Shown piece by piece: positions 8,310 to 16,229 of a DNA stretch of 64,000 nucleotides (the stretch's first letter is position 1; the number at the start of each line of letters is the position of its first letter). The stretch is from an uncultured Rubripirellula sp. Its GTDB lineage: Bacteria; Planctomycetota; Planctomycetia; Pirellulales; Pirellulaceae. The notes under the pieces are model-generated. The model had not been told where the DNA came from. It worked only from the letters and a program-made list of their open reading frames with translations, and did not search any database. The stretch is from positions 1-64,000 of the forward strand of contig CALIBL010000035.1 in assembly GCA_938045805.1 (NCBI GenBank), given 5' to 3'. The translations under genes were made by a program, and so were the position numbers.

Positions 8310-9914
8310 TCACGCCATCGCGCCACCGATTAGCCCGTACTTGCTGAGCTTTTTATAGAGAGCGGTTCGACTGATCCCCAACGTCTTGGCTGCCTCCGAG
8401 CGGTTATTCCGGCAGCTTGCTAATACCTCCATGAGGATCTGTTTTTCACCAATCGCCCGAGCACTTCGAAGCGAGCTTGCGCGAGACATCATTAAATCAT
8501 CTTGATTTAGCGACTGAGCAGAATCTCCGGAAGGAGGATCCTCGCCACCGGATGGATAAAGCTCACGAGTCTTAATCGTCTTTGATGTTGATGGTGTTCT
8601 AATTTCCGCCGCACCGATGCCATCTGATGGAACGGTCTCTACTGGGTCAGCCTTGATAACGGGGATATTGCGAGGCAGTTGCTGCAGGTGGTGGGACGGA
8701 TCGATTCGGCATATTCCCAGAACGGTTTTCGGTAGATCGCCAAGTCGGATGCAGTCACCTGTTGCAAAAGTCATTGCCTGCTCAATCGCGTTCCTCAACT
8801 CTCTGATGTTCCCCGGCCAAGCATGATTCAGAAGCAAGTCACGCACCTCCGGTGAAATCTTTCTTAACGGAGTCTGATTGGTCGCTGCAAATTCCTGAAT
8901 ACAAGCCTCTGCAATCTGAATAATCTCTTCAGGACGTTCACGCAACGGAGGAACATGGAGATCGACCACATTCAAGCGGTAATAGAGGTCAGCCCGAAAT
9001 TTCCCTGCTTGCACCAAGATGGATAGATCCTGATTGGTCGCGACAATCAATCGGCCTCGGAATTCCTTTGACTCGTTCGAGCCGATCGGCTCAAAGACAC
9101 GACTCTCAACCGTTCGCAATAATTTGGCCTGAGCCTCAAGGGAAAGCGTATCCACTTCATCCAGCAGCAATGTTCCCCCTTTGACATAGGAAAACTTGCC
9201 TTCCTGATTTTTATCGGCTCCGGTAAACGCACCTTTTCGATGTCCAAAAAGTTCACTTTCCAGCAACTGAATGGGCATTGCCGCACAGTTCACCACAACA
9301 AATGGCTGGTCACGCCGTGGAGAGATCTCGTGAATCATGCGGGACAGACGTGTTTTTCCGGCCCCCGTCTCACCAGTCATCAAGATGTTGGTGTTCTGGG
9401 GTGCAACCTTTTTTATCTGCTTAATCACCGCCGCAAGTTTCTGAGAACTCGCGCACACCGACTCTGATCCGTTGATTGAGACCCAATTGCCGTTTCGAAC
9501 CGGCTCGTTGCTCCTTTGCCACGCCAGCCGACGTTCGATCGTTAGCGAATCCACGAGAAACGAAAGCCGCTCGTGCTCTATCGGACTGGAGACACAATCT
9601 GCAGCCCCCGCACGTATGTACTCAATCATCTGCTCGGGCGCAGAACCCTCAGTGATGACCAGAACCGGAATCGGTATTGGACACTTAGCACCATCAAGAA
9701 CCGTTTTGATGATTTTTGAAGAATCATGGTTCCCCTTAGCATGAACGACCACCATGGCCGCCCGCCTAGGATTTTCAGCCAGATCCGGAAGATCGAACGT
9801 TTGCTGAACCGCTAGTCCCAGCGTTGCTGCAACATCATCGACTAATTGACTAAGAAAGTCACAATCGCTGACCAGAACGAGATCGAGTGCATTGGGCAAT
9901 TTAGATCGTCTCAT
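8310..9914 (-). CDS. Sigma-54 enhancer-binding transcriptional activator with pseudo-receiver
   Basis: A 534-residue NtrC-class activator in three parts. Residues about 8-130 have a receiver-like fold (LDLVLVSDCDF; later PVLVITEGSAPEQMIEYIRAGAADCV), but the phospho-acceptor region reads MVVVHAKGNHD without the aspartate at the usual place. The AAA+ domain follows, with Walker A GETGAGKT near residue 180, the sigma-54 contact loop GAFTGA near 228, and GNIRELRNAIEQA near 400. A Fis-type helix-turn-helix (NRSEAAKTLGISRTALYKKL) ends the protein. It should open sigma-54 promoters. It is divergent from the Tad locus, where a consensus -24/-12 element precedes flp. ATG 9914 is chosen; an extension to 9941 is possible. 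Confidence 0.93.
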   Translation of the reverse strand: MRRSKLPNALDLVLVSDCDFLSQLVDDVAATLGLAVQQTFDLPDLAENPRRAAMVVVHAKGNHDSSKIIKTVLDGAKCPIPIPVLVITEGSAPEQMIEYIRAGAADCVSSPIEHERLSFLVDSLTIERRLAWQRSNEPVRNGNWVSINGSESVCASSQKLAAVIKQIKKVAPQNTNILMTGETGAGKTRLSRMIHEISPRRDQPFVVVNCAAMPIQLLESELFGHRKGAFTGADKNQEGKFSYVKGGTLLLDEVDTLSLEAQAKLLRTVESRVFEPIGSNESKEFRGRLIVATNQDLSILVQAGKFRADLYYRLNVVDLHVPPLRERPEEIIQIAEACIQEFAATNQTPLRKISPEVRDLLLNHAWPGNIRELRNAIEQAMTFATGDCIRLGDLPKTVLGICRIDPSHHLQQLPRNIPVIKADPVETVPSDGIGAAEIRTPSTSKTIKTRELYPSGGEDPPSGDSAQSLNQDDLMMSRASSLRSARAIGEKQILMEVLASCRNNRSEAAKTLGISRTALYKKLSKYGLIGGAMA

Positions 9915-10347
9915 GAAAGATGGAGGGATCATCGGTGGCAATTCATTCCCAGGTGATCATCCAGCACGTGAGACTCTCGTGCTCCCGATGCAAAAAGCGG
10001 AAGCACAGTGCGGTTTCTTGGAGACGTCACAGAACCCCTGAGCGCCGAACATCCCCACAGCCGAGTTGCGGCCACGGCCACCAACGACTTAACCTCTTTC
10101 CCACGTGCTCCTGAATTCTACGCAACGACGTTTTAGCTATCAAGAAAAAGCAGGATTTCAAGTCACGCTATTTAATAGCAAAGGAGGGTTGTTTGGTAAG
10201 CTGCGCGACCTTTAGCAATCTTTCGCTGAAAATTGGGTTAATGACTAAATCGGAATCAAGAATCAGCCGAATCCCACACTTAGGTTCCATAACCCGCAAA
10301 GTTTACCTAAGCGTTACGACCGATTCACTGATCGACGGTTAGCACTC
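9915..10347. other. Divergent intergenic region, 433 bp, activator to rcpA
   Basis: This gap separates the minus-strand sigma-54 activator from the plus-strand secretin gene and must hold both promoters. No GG-N10-GC sigma-54 element was seen. A strong AAGGAGG sequence occurs at 10181-10187 and is followed by a TTG-initiated 49-codon open frame, which I do not call as a gene. Confidence 0.5.
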
Positions 10348-12081
10348 ATGCTGAAACCTCTGCGAATCCATGCCTGCCTTGCCACCATGGCTGCTTTGGC
10401 CATCCTAGGCGTCCATTCGGCACAGGCACAGAAAGCACAAAATTCTCGAGGCGGACTGATCCCAAACCTGCCGCTCGTCCCCGAGTTTCCGAGCAGACCG
10501 CTGGAATCGGAACAGAAACCATTCCGCACTGAGCCAACGGAGGCTGAATCGAAACCGATCTCCAGTTTCATTGACTCCATCAAGGTCAACGACGCAGCGA
10601 TTGAAGTCGTTTTAGGTCAAGGCCGACTCATCACGCTGACTGCTCCCTTGGCGAACGAAAACGGTGTTCCAGTGATCGCGGTTGCCAATCCAGGCATTGT
10701 CGATTTTGAAATCCTCCCCGATCAACGCCTTATTCGACTGGTTGCCAAATCGATAGGGGTCACCGACCTCTCCTTTGTTGGAGCGGATGGTGAATCCTAC
10801 TCATATGAAATCCATGTCACCTACGACACCGTCCTGCTGAGGACGCAGCTCAAGCAGATTTTCCCAACAGCGGATATTCACTTGAAGCAACTCAGGGAAC
10901 ATCTCATTGTCGAAGGTCAAGCGACCAGCGCCGAGCAAGTTCACCAGATTCTAAACACGATCGAAGCCTATCTCAGTTCGATCCAAGTGAACAACACGCC
11001 GACCCTTCGAAACTCCGTTTCACAAAATGGTCCCACACCTTCAAATAAGGGTGCTGCCATTGCTGAGAATCTGGATGAAAATTCAGAGCAAACACCTTTG
11101 GATGATCCAAACGTCGCAGACCAACAGCAAGTCACACTTGAATCCGGAGAACGCGAAGCGATTACGAGCTCGCTAACGCGACCTCGACTGATCAATCTGT
11201 TGAAAGTTCCTGGCAGTCAACAGGTGATGTTGAAGGTCACAGTTGCTGAAGTGAATCGAACCGCACTACGCGAAATCGGTGTGAATCTGAACATCAGTGA
11301 TTACTTTGAGAATACCGTGATCGGGGGTGGTAACGCGAGAATCACTTTCGGGTCTGATGCAACGCTTTTGATGAAAGCTCTGCGAACCAACTCGATTGCG
11401 ACGATTCTTGCAGAACCTACACTCGTTACCTTAAGCGGTTTCCCGGCTCAATTTCAGTCCGGTGGTGAATTCCCAGTCCCGCAGTCGAGTCAATTCGGTG
11501 GTTTTGGTGGGACGACGTTCAAAGACTTTGGTGTTCAACTTTCTTTCACACCGCATATCCAAGACAACGGGATGATCCGACTGACTGTCAGTCCTGAAGT
11601 GAGCAACGTGGACAAGAGTCTGAGCGTCGCAGTGATCGCTGGAGGAGACTCGGTTCCCGGAGTTCGAACTCGAAACACCTCAACAACGGTGGAATTGAAT
11701 CAGGGGCAAACTTTGGCAATTGCCGGACTTCTTGATCGGGAAACCAACGGTACCACTTCAAGGTTCCCAGTACTCGGTGACCTTCCTCTTATTGGTCCAC
11801 TTTTCAGTTCGACCTCCCATCAGGTGCCCACAGAACTTGAACTCATGGTCACCGTGACACCCTACATTGTTGATGCCTTGGAGGACGAAAACTGCATTCC
11901 GCTTCCCGGAACCGAAGTGATGGAACCCAATGATCTAGAAGTCTTTCTGATGGGACGGATCTCAGGGCGAACCGGTAAACCACATCGATCAACGACTAAC
12001 TGGGACGATCCCTTGGGTCGAATTCGCCAACAACGTTTAGAACAAGAGAATGTCTACGGACCGTACGGTTTTGCTCCGTGA
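10348..12081 (+). CDS. rcpA: Tad pilus outer-membrane secretin (RcpA/CpaC)
   Basis: The 577-residue protein carries a signal peptide (residues 1-27, ending SAQAQ). A pilus-assembly N-terminal domain follows at about 90-165 (LITLTAPLANENGVPVIAVANP, then IRLVAKSIGVTDLSFV). A BON-like segment lies near 166-212 (IFPTADIHLKQLREHLIVEG), and the secretin domain spans about 283-515 (VMLKVTVAEVNRTALREIGV; GFPAQFQSGGEFPVPQ; VSPEVSNVDKS; TTVELNQGQTLAIAGLLDR; LGDLPLIGPLF; ELMVTVTPYIV). It should form the gated outer-membrane channel through which the Flp pilus leaves the cell. It is the first gene of the Tad locus, 34 bp ahead of the next gene. Confidence 0.95.
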   Translation: MLKPLRIHACLATMAALAILGVHSAQAQKAQNSRGGLIPNLPLVPEFPSRPLESEQKPFRTEPTEAESKPISSFIDSIKVNDAAIEVVLGQGRLITLTAPLANENGVPVIAVANPGIVDFEILPDQRLIRLVAKSIGVTDLSFVGADGESYSYEIHVTYDTVLLRTQLKQIFPTADIHLKQLREHLIVEGQATSAEQVHQILNTIEAYLSSIQVNNTPTLRNSVSQNGPTPSNKGAAIAENLDENSEQTPLDDPNVADQQQVTLESGEREAITSSLTRPRLINLLKVPGSQQVMLKVTVAEVNRTALREIGVNLNISDYFENTVIGGGNARITFGSDATLLMKALRTNSIATILAEPTLVTLSGFPAQFQSGGEFPVPQSSQFGGFGGTTFKDFGVQLSFTPHIQDNGMIRLTVSPEVSNVDKSLSVAVIAGGDSVPGVRTRNTSTTVELNQGQTLAIAGLLDRETNGTTSRFPVLGDLPLIGPLFSSTSHQVPTELELMVTVTPYIVDALEDENCIPLPGTEVMEPNDLEVFLMGRISGRTGKPHRSTTNWDDPLGRIRQQRLEQENVYGPYGFAP

Positions 12082-12115
12082 TTTCAATCAGACTTGTGCT
12101 TCAGGAAAATCTATC

Positions 12116-13318
12116 ATGCAAAACTCCGTGACACTCTCGGTTCGACTCTGCATCTTTTTTTCAACGATCACTTCATTACCACTCTTTCTTGTTGCACAAG
12201 ACACAACTTCGAAGGGCGGAATTAGGTTTTCGTTCAGTTCGGAATCCGATCCGCTACTCGGTTGGAGTGAAATCATTTCGGGGAATGAGATCCCGATCGA
12301 AGACTGGCTTCCGCGTTCAATGCAGATCAGCAAATCGTCCAGCCTACAATCTGCCATTGAGCAAGTTGCCTTCCAAGATGAACTACCTAACCTTCCGCGG
12401 CCCGTACGCATCGTCAAAGCAAAACCAGCGAATCAACCGAAAGTCATTCGTGTTCCCGCAGATCTGGTCGGTGATGAGTCTGAGAATGAAGCATCCGAAG
12501 ATGAAACAATCATTACCCATCCAAAACCAACCTCGCCATCCTTCTCCTTGGTAGCAGCTGAAACGAATCAAGCTGGACCGCCTTCAGCGGTACGTAAAAC
12601 CAAAGTCAAAACGGAAACCGAACAAGTGATTATGACGGAGACCATCACTTGGGAAGCTCGTTCAACACCCCTAATCGATCCGAGCCTTTGCGGATCAGAT
12701 ACGTACCGCATCTCCGATAACGTTCGTGATGCGGATCACGATTCGAATCGATGTGGCCACTGTGAATCATGTATTGAACACAACCGTCGACCCAGCGGAT
12801 TGGAAAGTTTACGATCCAGATTTCAACTATCGCGTGAACGATTTCGCAACACGCTATTGGGAGACGCAAGCCTTTTCAACGAACGCCCCCACGGCAGCTC
12901 TCTGGACGCGGTTCTCCATGCACAGACACTCCAAGGAGCCAAAGCTCGTTGCGCCATTTGGGAGTTCGACTTCGATCGCAATCCCGATGGATCACCCACG
13001 GCAAAACTTAAGCCGACCTCGATACCTCGCTTGCAATTGATCGCAGACTTGATGAGCGAGACTGGACTCACTCTTCGGTTGCAGAGCTCTGGGAATTCAT
13101 CCTTGGATGATCGCCGTTCAAAGACAATCGTCGAGCAACTTCAGACGATCGGCCTATCTGTACCGAACTCGGCGATTGAAGTCACCGCTTCACGCACTCA
13201 CGAACAGAGTGGTGTCGAATCCGAGATCCAATTCCGCAGCAGAATCACTCAGGGTGTCCGTGGTAACAGCGGAGCGTCTGCACCAGCCAGTTCAGCCACT
13301 CTCCCGAGCTCAAACTAA
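12116..13318 (+). CDS. Exported Tad-locus protein with OmpA-like C-terminus
   Basis: A 400-residue protein with a signal peptide (about residues 1-26, ending FLVAQD). A long low-complexity middle follows, then a Cys cluster near residues 192-220 (C-GSDTYRI, then CGHCESC) and, at about 300-375, a stretch resembling an OmpA/MotB peptidoglycan-binding fold (LQLIADLMSETGLTLRLQSS, DDRRSKTIVEQLQTIGLSV). The position directly after the secretin is where RcpB/CpaD is found in other Tad loci. CpaD proteins also have weak OmpA-like relatedness, so a functional equivalent that anchors the secretin to the wall is a reasonable inference. ATG 12116 has AGGA about 10 nt upstream. Confidence 0.6.
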   Translation: MQNSVTLSVRLCIFFSTITSLPLFLVAQDTTSKGGIRFSFSSESDPLLGWSEIISGNEIPIEDWLPRSMQISKSSSLQSAIEQVAFQDELPNLPRPVRIVKAKPANQPKVIRVPADLVGDESENEASEDETIITHPKPTSPSFSLVAAETNQAGPPSAVRKTKVKTETEQVIMTETITWEARSTPLIDPSLCGSDTYRISDNVRDADHDSNRCGHCESCIEHNRRPSGLESLRSRFQLSRERFRNTLLGDASLFNERPHGSSLDAVLHAQTLQGAKARCAIWEFDFDRNPDGSPTAKLKPTSIPRLQLIADLMSETGLTLRLQSSGNSSLDDRRSKTIVEQLQTIGLSVPNSAIEVTASRTHEQSGVESEIQFRSRITQGVRGNSGASAPASSATLPSSN

Positions 13319-13355
13319 TTCAGTCTCAATTCACACCCTTGAATCAGACCTTAAG

Positions 13356-14150
13356 ATGAATTCGATCAAGATAGACTCCACTGGAACCAAACTGCTTTGG
13401 GGATTCCTCTGCTTGCCAGTAATGCTCGGATGTCAATCTTTCAATCACCAAGCAAAACTTGGATCGATACTGCAAGCTCCCAAACCCATTGCTCACCAGC
13501 ACAGCTCCGGTCACGAAATCACGTCGAGTGAGCAGGCGGACTTACTCGTAGAATCTGCGATTGCAGCCGAGGAGCGAGGTGACTACCAACTTGCTTTTTC
13601 ACAATACCGCCAAGTGATATATGACAACCCAGACCACCTTCAAGGCAACAGGAGGCTCGCAGCTCTCCATGCAAAACGCGGCGAAACAACCGAGTCGGTT
13701 GATCTTTTCTCCAAGCTTATCCTTAATCATCCTAGTGACCCGGAACTGCTCTGCGACTACGCTTACTCGCTCTACCTCGCAGATCAATTCCCGCAAGCGG
13801 ACCAAGAGCTGCAGAAGGCCTTGGCAATCAACCCTGAATTGATGCGAGCACGAGGCCTCCGCGGAATGATCTTCGCTAGAAATGGCGACATTGATCGAGC
13901 CATTCTAGAGTTCACGGATGCGGGAATTCGAAAAGCAGAGGTCCACGCTAATATCGCACTCGCCATGCTGCTCAATGGCGACACCGAAGCAGCCTCAGCT
14001 AGCCTTAACAGGGCAGAGAACTTCCAACCGACACAAGAAACTCAAAACCGCATCCAACGATACCGCGTAGCAATCAAATCAGCTTCACACGAATCGTTAA
14101 ACGATAGGCCTTCTTTATCATCAACGATTTCATCCACCAAGACACTTTAA
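13356..14150 (+). CDS. tadD: TadD-like TPR lipoprotein
   Basis: The 264-residue product has a lipoprotein signal with lipobox VMLGC (Cys at residue 26). Tetratricopeptide repeats run from about residue 58 to 235 (AEERGDYQLAFSQYRQVIYD, LAALHAKRGETTESVDLFSK, YSLYLADQFPQADQELQKAL, RGMIFARNGDIDRAILEF). TadD lipoproteins assist secretin assembly (pilotin-like role). The frame is open upstream to 13107, but that part overlaps the previous gene, and ATG 13356 gives the lipoprotein signal at the correct place. A 543-bp gap with the flp promoter follows. Confidence 0.88.
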   Translation: MNSIKIDSTGTKLLWGFLCLPVMLGCQSFNHQAKLGSILQAPKPIAHQHSSGHEITSSEQADLLVESAIAAEERGDYQLAFSQYRQVIYDNPDHLQGNRRLAALHAKRGETTESVDLFSKLILNHPSDPELLCDYAYSLYLADQFPQADQELQKALAINPELMRARGLRGMIFARNGDIDRAILEFTDAGIRKAEVHANIALAMLLNGDTEAASASLNRAENFQPTQETQNRIQRYRVAIKSASHESLNDRPSLSSTISSTKTL

Positions 14151-14693
14151 GGTCATCGTTGAAATCAAATGTGATTCTCCTTTCTCGATCGCAGCACTCA
14201 TCTCTCAGCTGCGAGCCATAAGGCATAGCTAGTTAATTGATCGGTCTGGCGATTTCTTAACCGCGTTGTGCTTCTTCCATCAGCTCGAGTATTCGCAATG
14301 AGAAACAAATTAATACAAGCAATCTCGAGAACTTTGCTCACGTACCAAATGTCCAGTCAACGACCCAATGCATTTGAAGCAAACTAAATCTTTTCGGACG
14401 CTCCGGCCTCCTGAGAACGTATTTTTCTCGCCACCCAAGTGATCGCAACGATCACTCTATTGGCAAAACTACGCCAGCCCCTACGGATTCTCAACGGTGT
14501 CATCGGCTGGTTAACACACGGTTGACAACCTATTGATATCACGTCTCGGTGCGTTGTCGTTCTTTGGTTTGCGCGGCTGAAATCAAAACACAAGAAAACC
14601 ATTGTTTTTTGTTTTGGCACGCTTCTTGCTTTTACGAAAGCACAACGCTCAACGTCGAGCGAACATTTTTCACATCCACAAGAGAGGGATCCC
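14151..14693. other. Long intergenic region upstream of the flp cluster
   Basis: No gene was seen on either strand; the minus-strand ORF running through it (14384-14857) is an antisense shadow of flp. The stretch holds the sigma-54 promoter at 14615-14629 and, about 90 bp further upstream, the near-palindrome GGTTGACAACC (14520-14530) with GGTTAAC at 14509-14515. These could be activator binding sites, but that is speculative. Confidence 0.5.
14615..14629 (+). promoter_or_regulatory. Sigma-54 (-24/-12) promoter of the flp genes
   Basis: The sequence TGGCACG-CTTC-TTGC (14615-14629), preceded by TTT and followed by TTTT, matches the sigma-54 consensus TGGCACG-N4-TTGCW exactly. The invariant GG (14616-14617) and GC (14628-14629) are separated by 10 nt, as required. 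Transcription should begin near 14641, leaving a leader of about 53 nt with AGAGAGGG (14681-14688) as ribosome binding site for the first flp gene at 14694. The activator encoded at 8310-9914 is the obvious candidate regulator. Confidence 0.85.
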
Positions 14694-14870
14694 ATGCTTA
14701 AGGCAGTCAAGAATTTTTGGAACGAAGAAGACGGAGCAACCGCAGTCGAATACGGAATCATGGTTGCGGCCATCGCTGCTGTCATCATTACGGTGGTAAT
14801 TTCCATCGGCACAAAAGTCGACACGGCAATGGGCACCGTCGATGGCGGACTAACCACTGCAGCTAACTAA
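14694..14870 (+). CDS. flp: Flp-type pilin, copy 1
   Basis: The 58-residue prepilin has a short basic leader ending EEDG, then ATAVEYGIM and a hydrophobic helix (VAAIAAVIITVVISIGT). The cleavage site after Gly14 followed by A-T-A-V-E-Y is the Flp hallmark recognised by TadV, with Glu at +5 and Tyr at +6. The mature pilin would have about 44 residues and polymerise into the Tad pilus. It has a strong ribosome binding site (GAGAGGG) and sits directly under the sigma-54 promoter. It is nearly identical in DNA and protein to copy 2. Confidence 0.95.
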   Translation: MLKAVKNFWNEEDGATAVEYGIMVAAIAAVIITVVISIGTKVDTAMGTVDGGLTTAAN

Positions 14871-14966
14871 ATCGACAATCAAACATTCACAACTCACGCT
14901 CACTTAACTCAGCTGGAATCACTCCGGCCGATAGCGACATCAAACAAATCGAAAAAGGACAAGAAG

Positions 14967-15143
14967 ATGAAAAACGCGATCAAAAACTTTTGGAACGAAG
15001 AAGATGGAGCAACCGCAGTCGAATACGGAATCATGGTTGCGGCCATCGCTGCTGTCATCATTACGGTGGTAATCTCCATCGGCACAAAAGTTGACACAGC
15101 GATGGGCACCGTCGATGGCGGACTAACCACTGCAGCTAACTAA
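14967..15143 (+). CDS. flp: Flp-type pilin, copy 2
   Basis: The 58-residue prepilin differs from copy 1 only in its first few residues (MKNAIKNFW in place of MLKAVKNFW). From EEDG onward the protein is identical and the DNA nearly so, with only a few silent changes. Cleavage is expected after Gly14. AAAAAGGACAAGAAG lies just upstream as ribosome binding site. The 96-bp spacer from copy 1 has no promoter-like element, so it is probably expressed from the same transcript. Confidence 0.95.
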   Translation: MKNAIKNFWNEEDGATAVEYGIMVAAIAAVIITVVISIGTKVDTAMGTVDGGLTTAAN

Positions 15144-15246
15144 TAAAACCCGCGGCTTGTGTGACGCATTGCTAATACAGAACTTTCAATGTTGATCACC
15201 AATACTTGGAAAAGCCGCTTCACCTTACAGCACGAGGGCAAAACCT

Positions 15247-15438
15247 ATGTTAAATGCAATCAAAAACTTTTGGAATGAAGAGGACGGTGCAACAGCAGTC
15301 GAATACGGAATCATGGTTGCTGCGATCGCCGCGGTCATCATCACAGTCGTTATCTCAATCGGAACGAAGGTCGATTCCGCGATGGACACCGTTGATGGCG
15401 GCCTCACAACCGCAGCTGGCGGTGGAGGCGCAGGCTAA
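15247..15438 (+). CDS. flp: Flp-type pilin, copy 3 (diverged)
   Basis: The 63-residue prepilin has the same leader and hydrophobic helix as copies 1 and 2. It differs at the DNA level by many silent changes and in protein by VDSAMDTVDGG and a glycine-rich tail (AAGGGGAG) in place of AAN. Cleavage is expected after Gly14 (EEDG/ATAVEY). It lies 103 bp after copy 2 and 161 bp before tadV. The older divergence and the different C-terminus, which would lie on the pilus surface, suggest a distinct minor pilin or an alternative major pilin. Confidence 0.93.
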   Translation: MLNAIKNFWNEEDGATAVEYGIMVAAIAAVIITVVISIGTKVDSAMDTVDGGLTTAAGGGGAG

Positions 15439-15599
15439 ACTTCCATCAAAGCATCCCATTCCAATCCGATGGGTCTCAAAGCAAATAGTAGGACAAGCGA
15501 AATCGCTGTCCGATGTGAACAAGCGAGGGATGAAGCAAATCCTTCTAACCGCCCTGAACGACTAACTTGTACGACATCCGCTAACCGGAAGTGTTTGGT

Positions 15600-16175
15600 A
15601 TGGAGATTCTCACAAGCGACCCCACGTGGTTTCCAGTTGCCGCAGCATTAGCAAGTTCCCTGCTTGCTACCGCAGCTGATGTGAAAACACTTCAGATTCG
15701 GAATACGCTCACGGTTCCACTTTGCCTCACCGGCCTAGGTTTCCACCTATGGCTCGACGGTTGGCAAGGTGTGAGCCTGAGTGTTGTAGGAATCAGCGTC
15801 GGTTTCGGCTGCCTCATCGTTCCCTACATGATTGGGATCCTAGGTGCCGGCGACGTCAAGCTACTCATGGCAATGGGGTCATGGCTCGGTGGATACCAAA
15901 CAGCCTTGGTTGCCCTTTTCGGGTGCCTCTCCCTCGGTGCTCTAGCTGTCGTTCTGATGGCAAAGCGTGAGGGTCTCCCCGCGGTTTGGTTCAACCTACA
16001 ACTATCCGTTCTGAGACTTCAGACAATCCGTCGGCATCTTTTCGGCAACAGGGAACACCTGAAAGACATCCGATCAATGGCACGCGACCCGAATCAACGT
16101 GACAACCTGATTCCCTTTAGCGTGATGCTGGCGATGGGAACCTGTGTTTTAGTTTTGGTAATCAGTGCTGGTTAA
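15600..16175 (+). CDS. tadV: Prepilin peptidase TadV/CpaA (A24 family)
   Basis: A 191-residue polytopic membrane protein of the type IV prepilin peptidase-like A24A group. The two catalytic aspartates are Asp27 in TAADVKTLQIRN and Asp85 in GAGDVKLL. It lacks the N-terminal methylase domain of full PilD proteins, as is usual for TadV. Its substrates should be the three Flp prepilins and the TadE pseudopilin. ATG 15600 is chosen because GGAAG lies about 10 nt upstream; a GTG at 15591 is too close to that site. Confidence 0.93.
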   Translation: MEILTSDPTWFPVAAALASSLLATAADVKTLQIRNTLTVPLCLTGLGFHLWLDGWQGVSLSVVGISVGFGCLIVPYMIGILGAGDVKLLMAMGSWLGGYQTALVALFGCLSLGALAVVLMAKREGLPAVWFNLQLSVLRLQTIRRHLFGNREHLKDIRSMARDPNQRDNLIPFSVMLAMGTCVLVLVISAG

Positions 16176-16229
16176 TCACCACCGAATCGAAATTGTTCTT
16201 GAGCAACCTTTCCTGCGGAGCATCCAGCG

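Noticed and set aside
10193-10342. TTG-initiated 49-codon frame with a strong AAGGAGG five bases upstream, before rcpA
   Set aside because: It could be a leader peptide, but it has a rare start codon and no recognisable composition. Shine-Dalgarno-like sequences occur by chance, and nothing else supports it.
14509-14530. GGTTAAC...GGTTGACAACC as an upstream activating sequence for the sigma-54 activator
   Set aside because: The distance (about 90 bp upstream of the promoter) is suitable, but a single near-palindrome is not sufficient evidence to annotate it as a separate site.
14384-15407. Three similar minus-strand ORFs (14384-14857, 14909-15130, 15225-15407) that look like a repeat protein family
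   Set aside because: They are antisense shadows of the three flp genes, and their similarity only reflects the pilin duplication.
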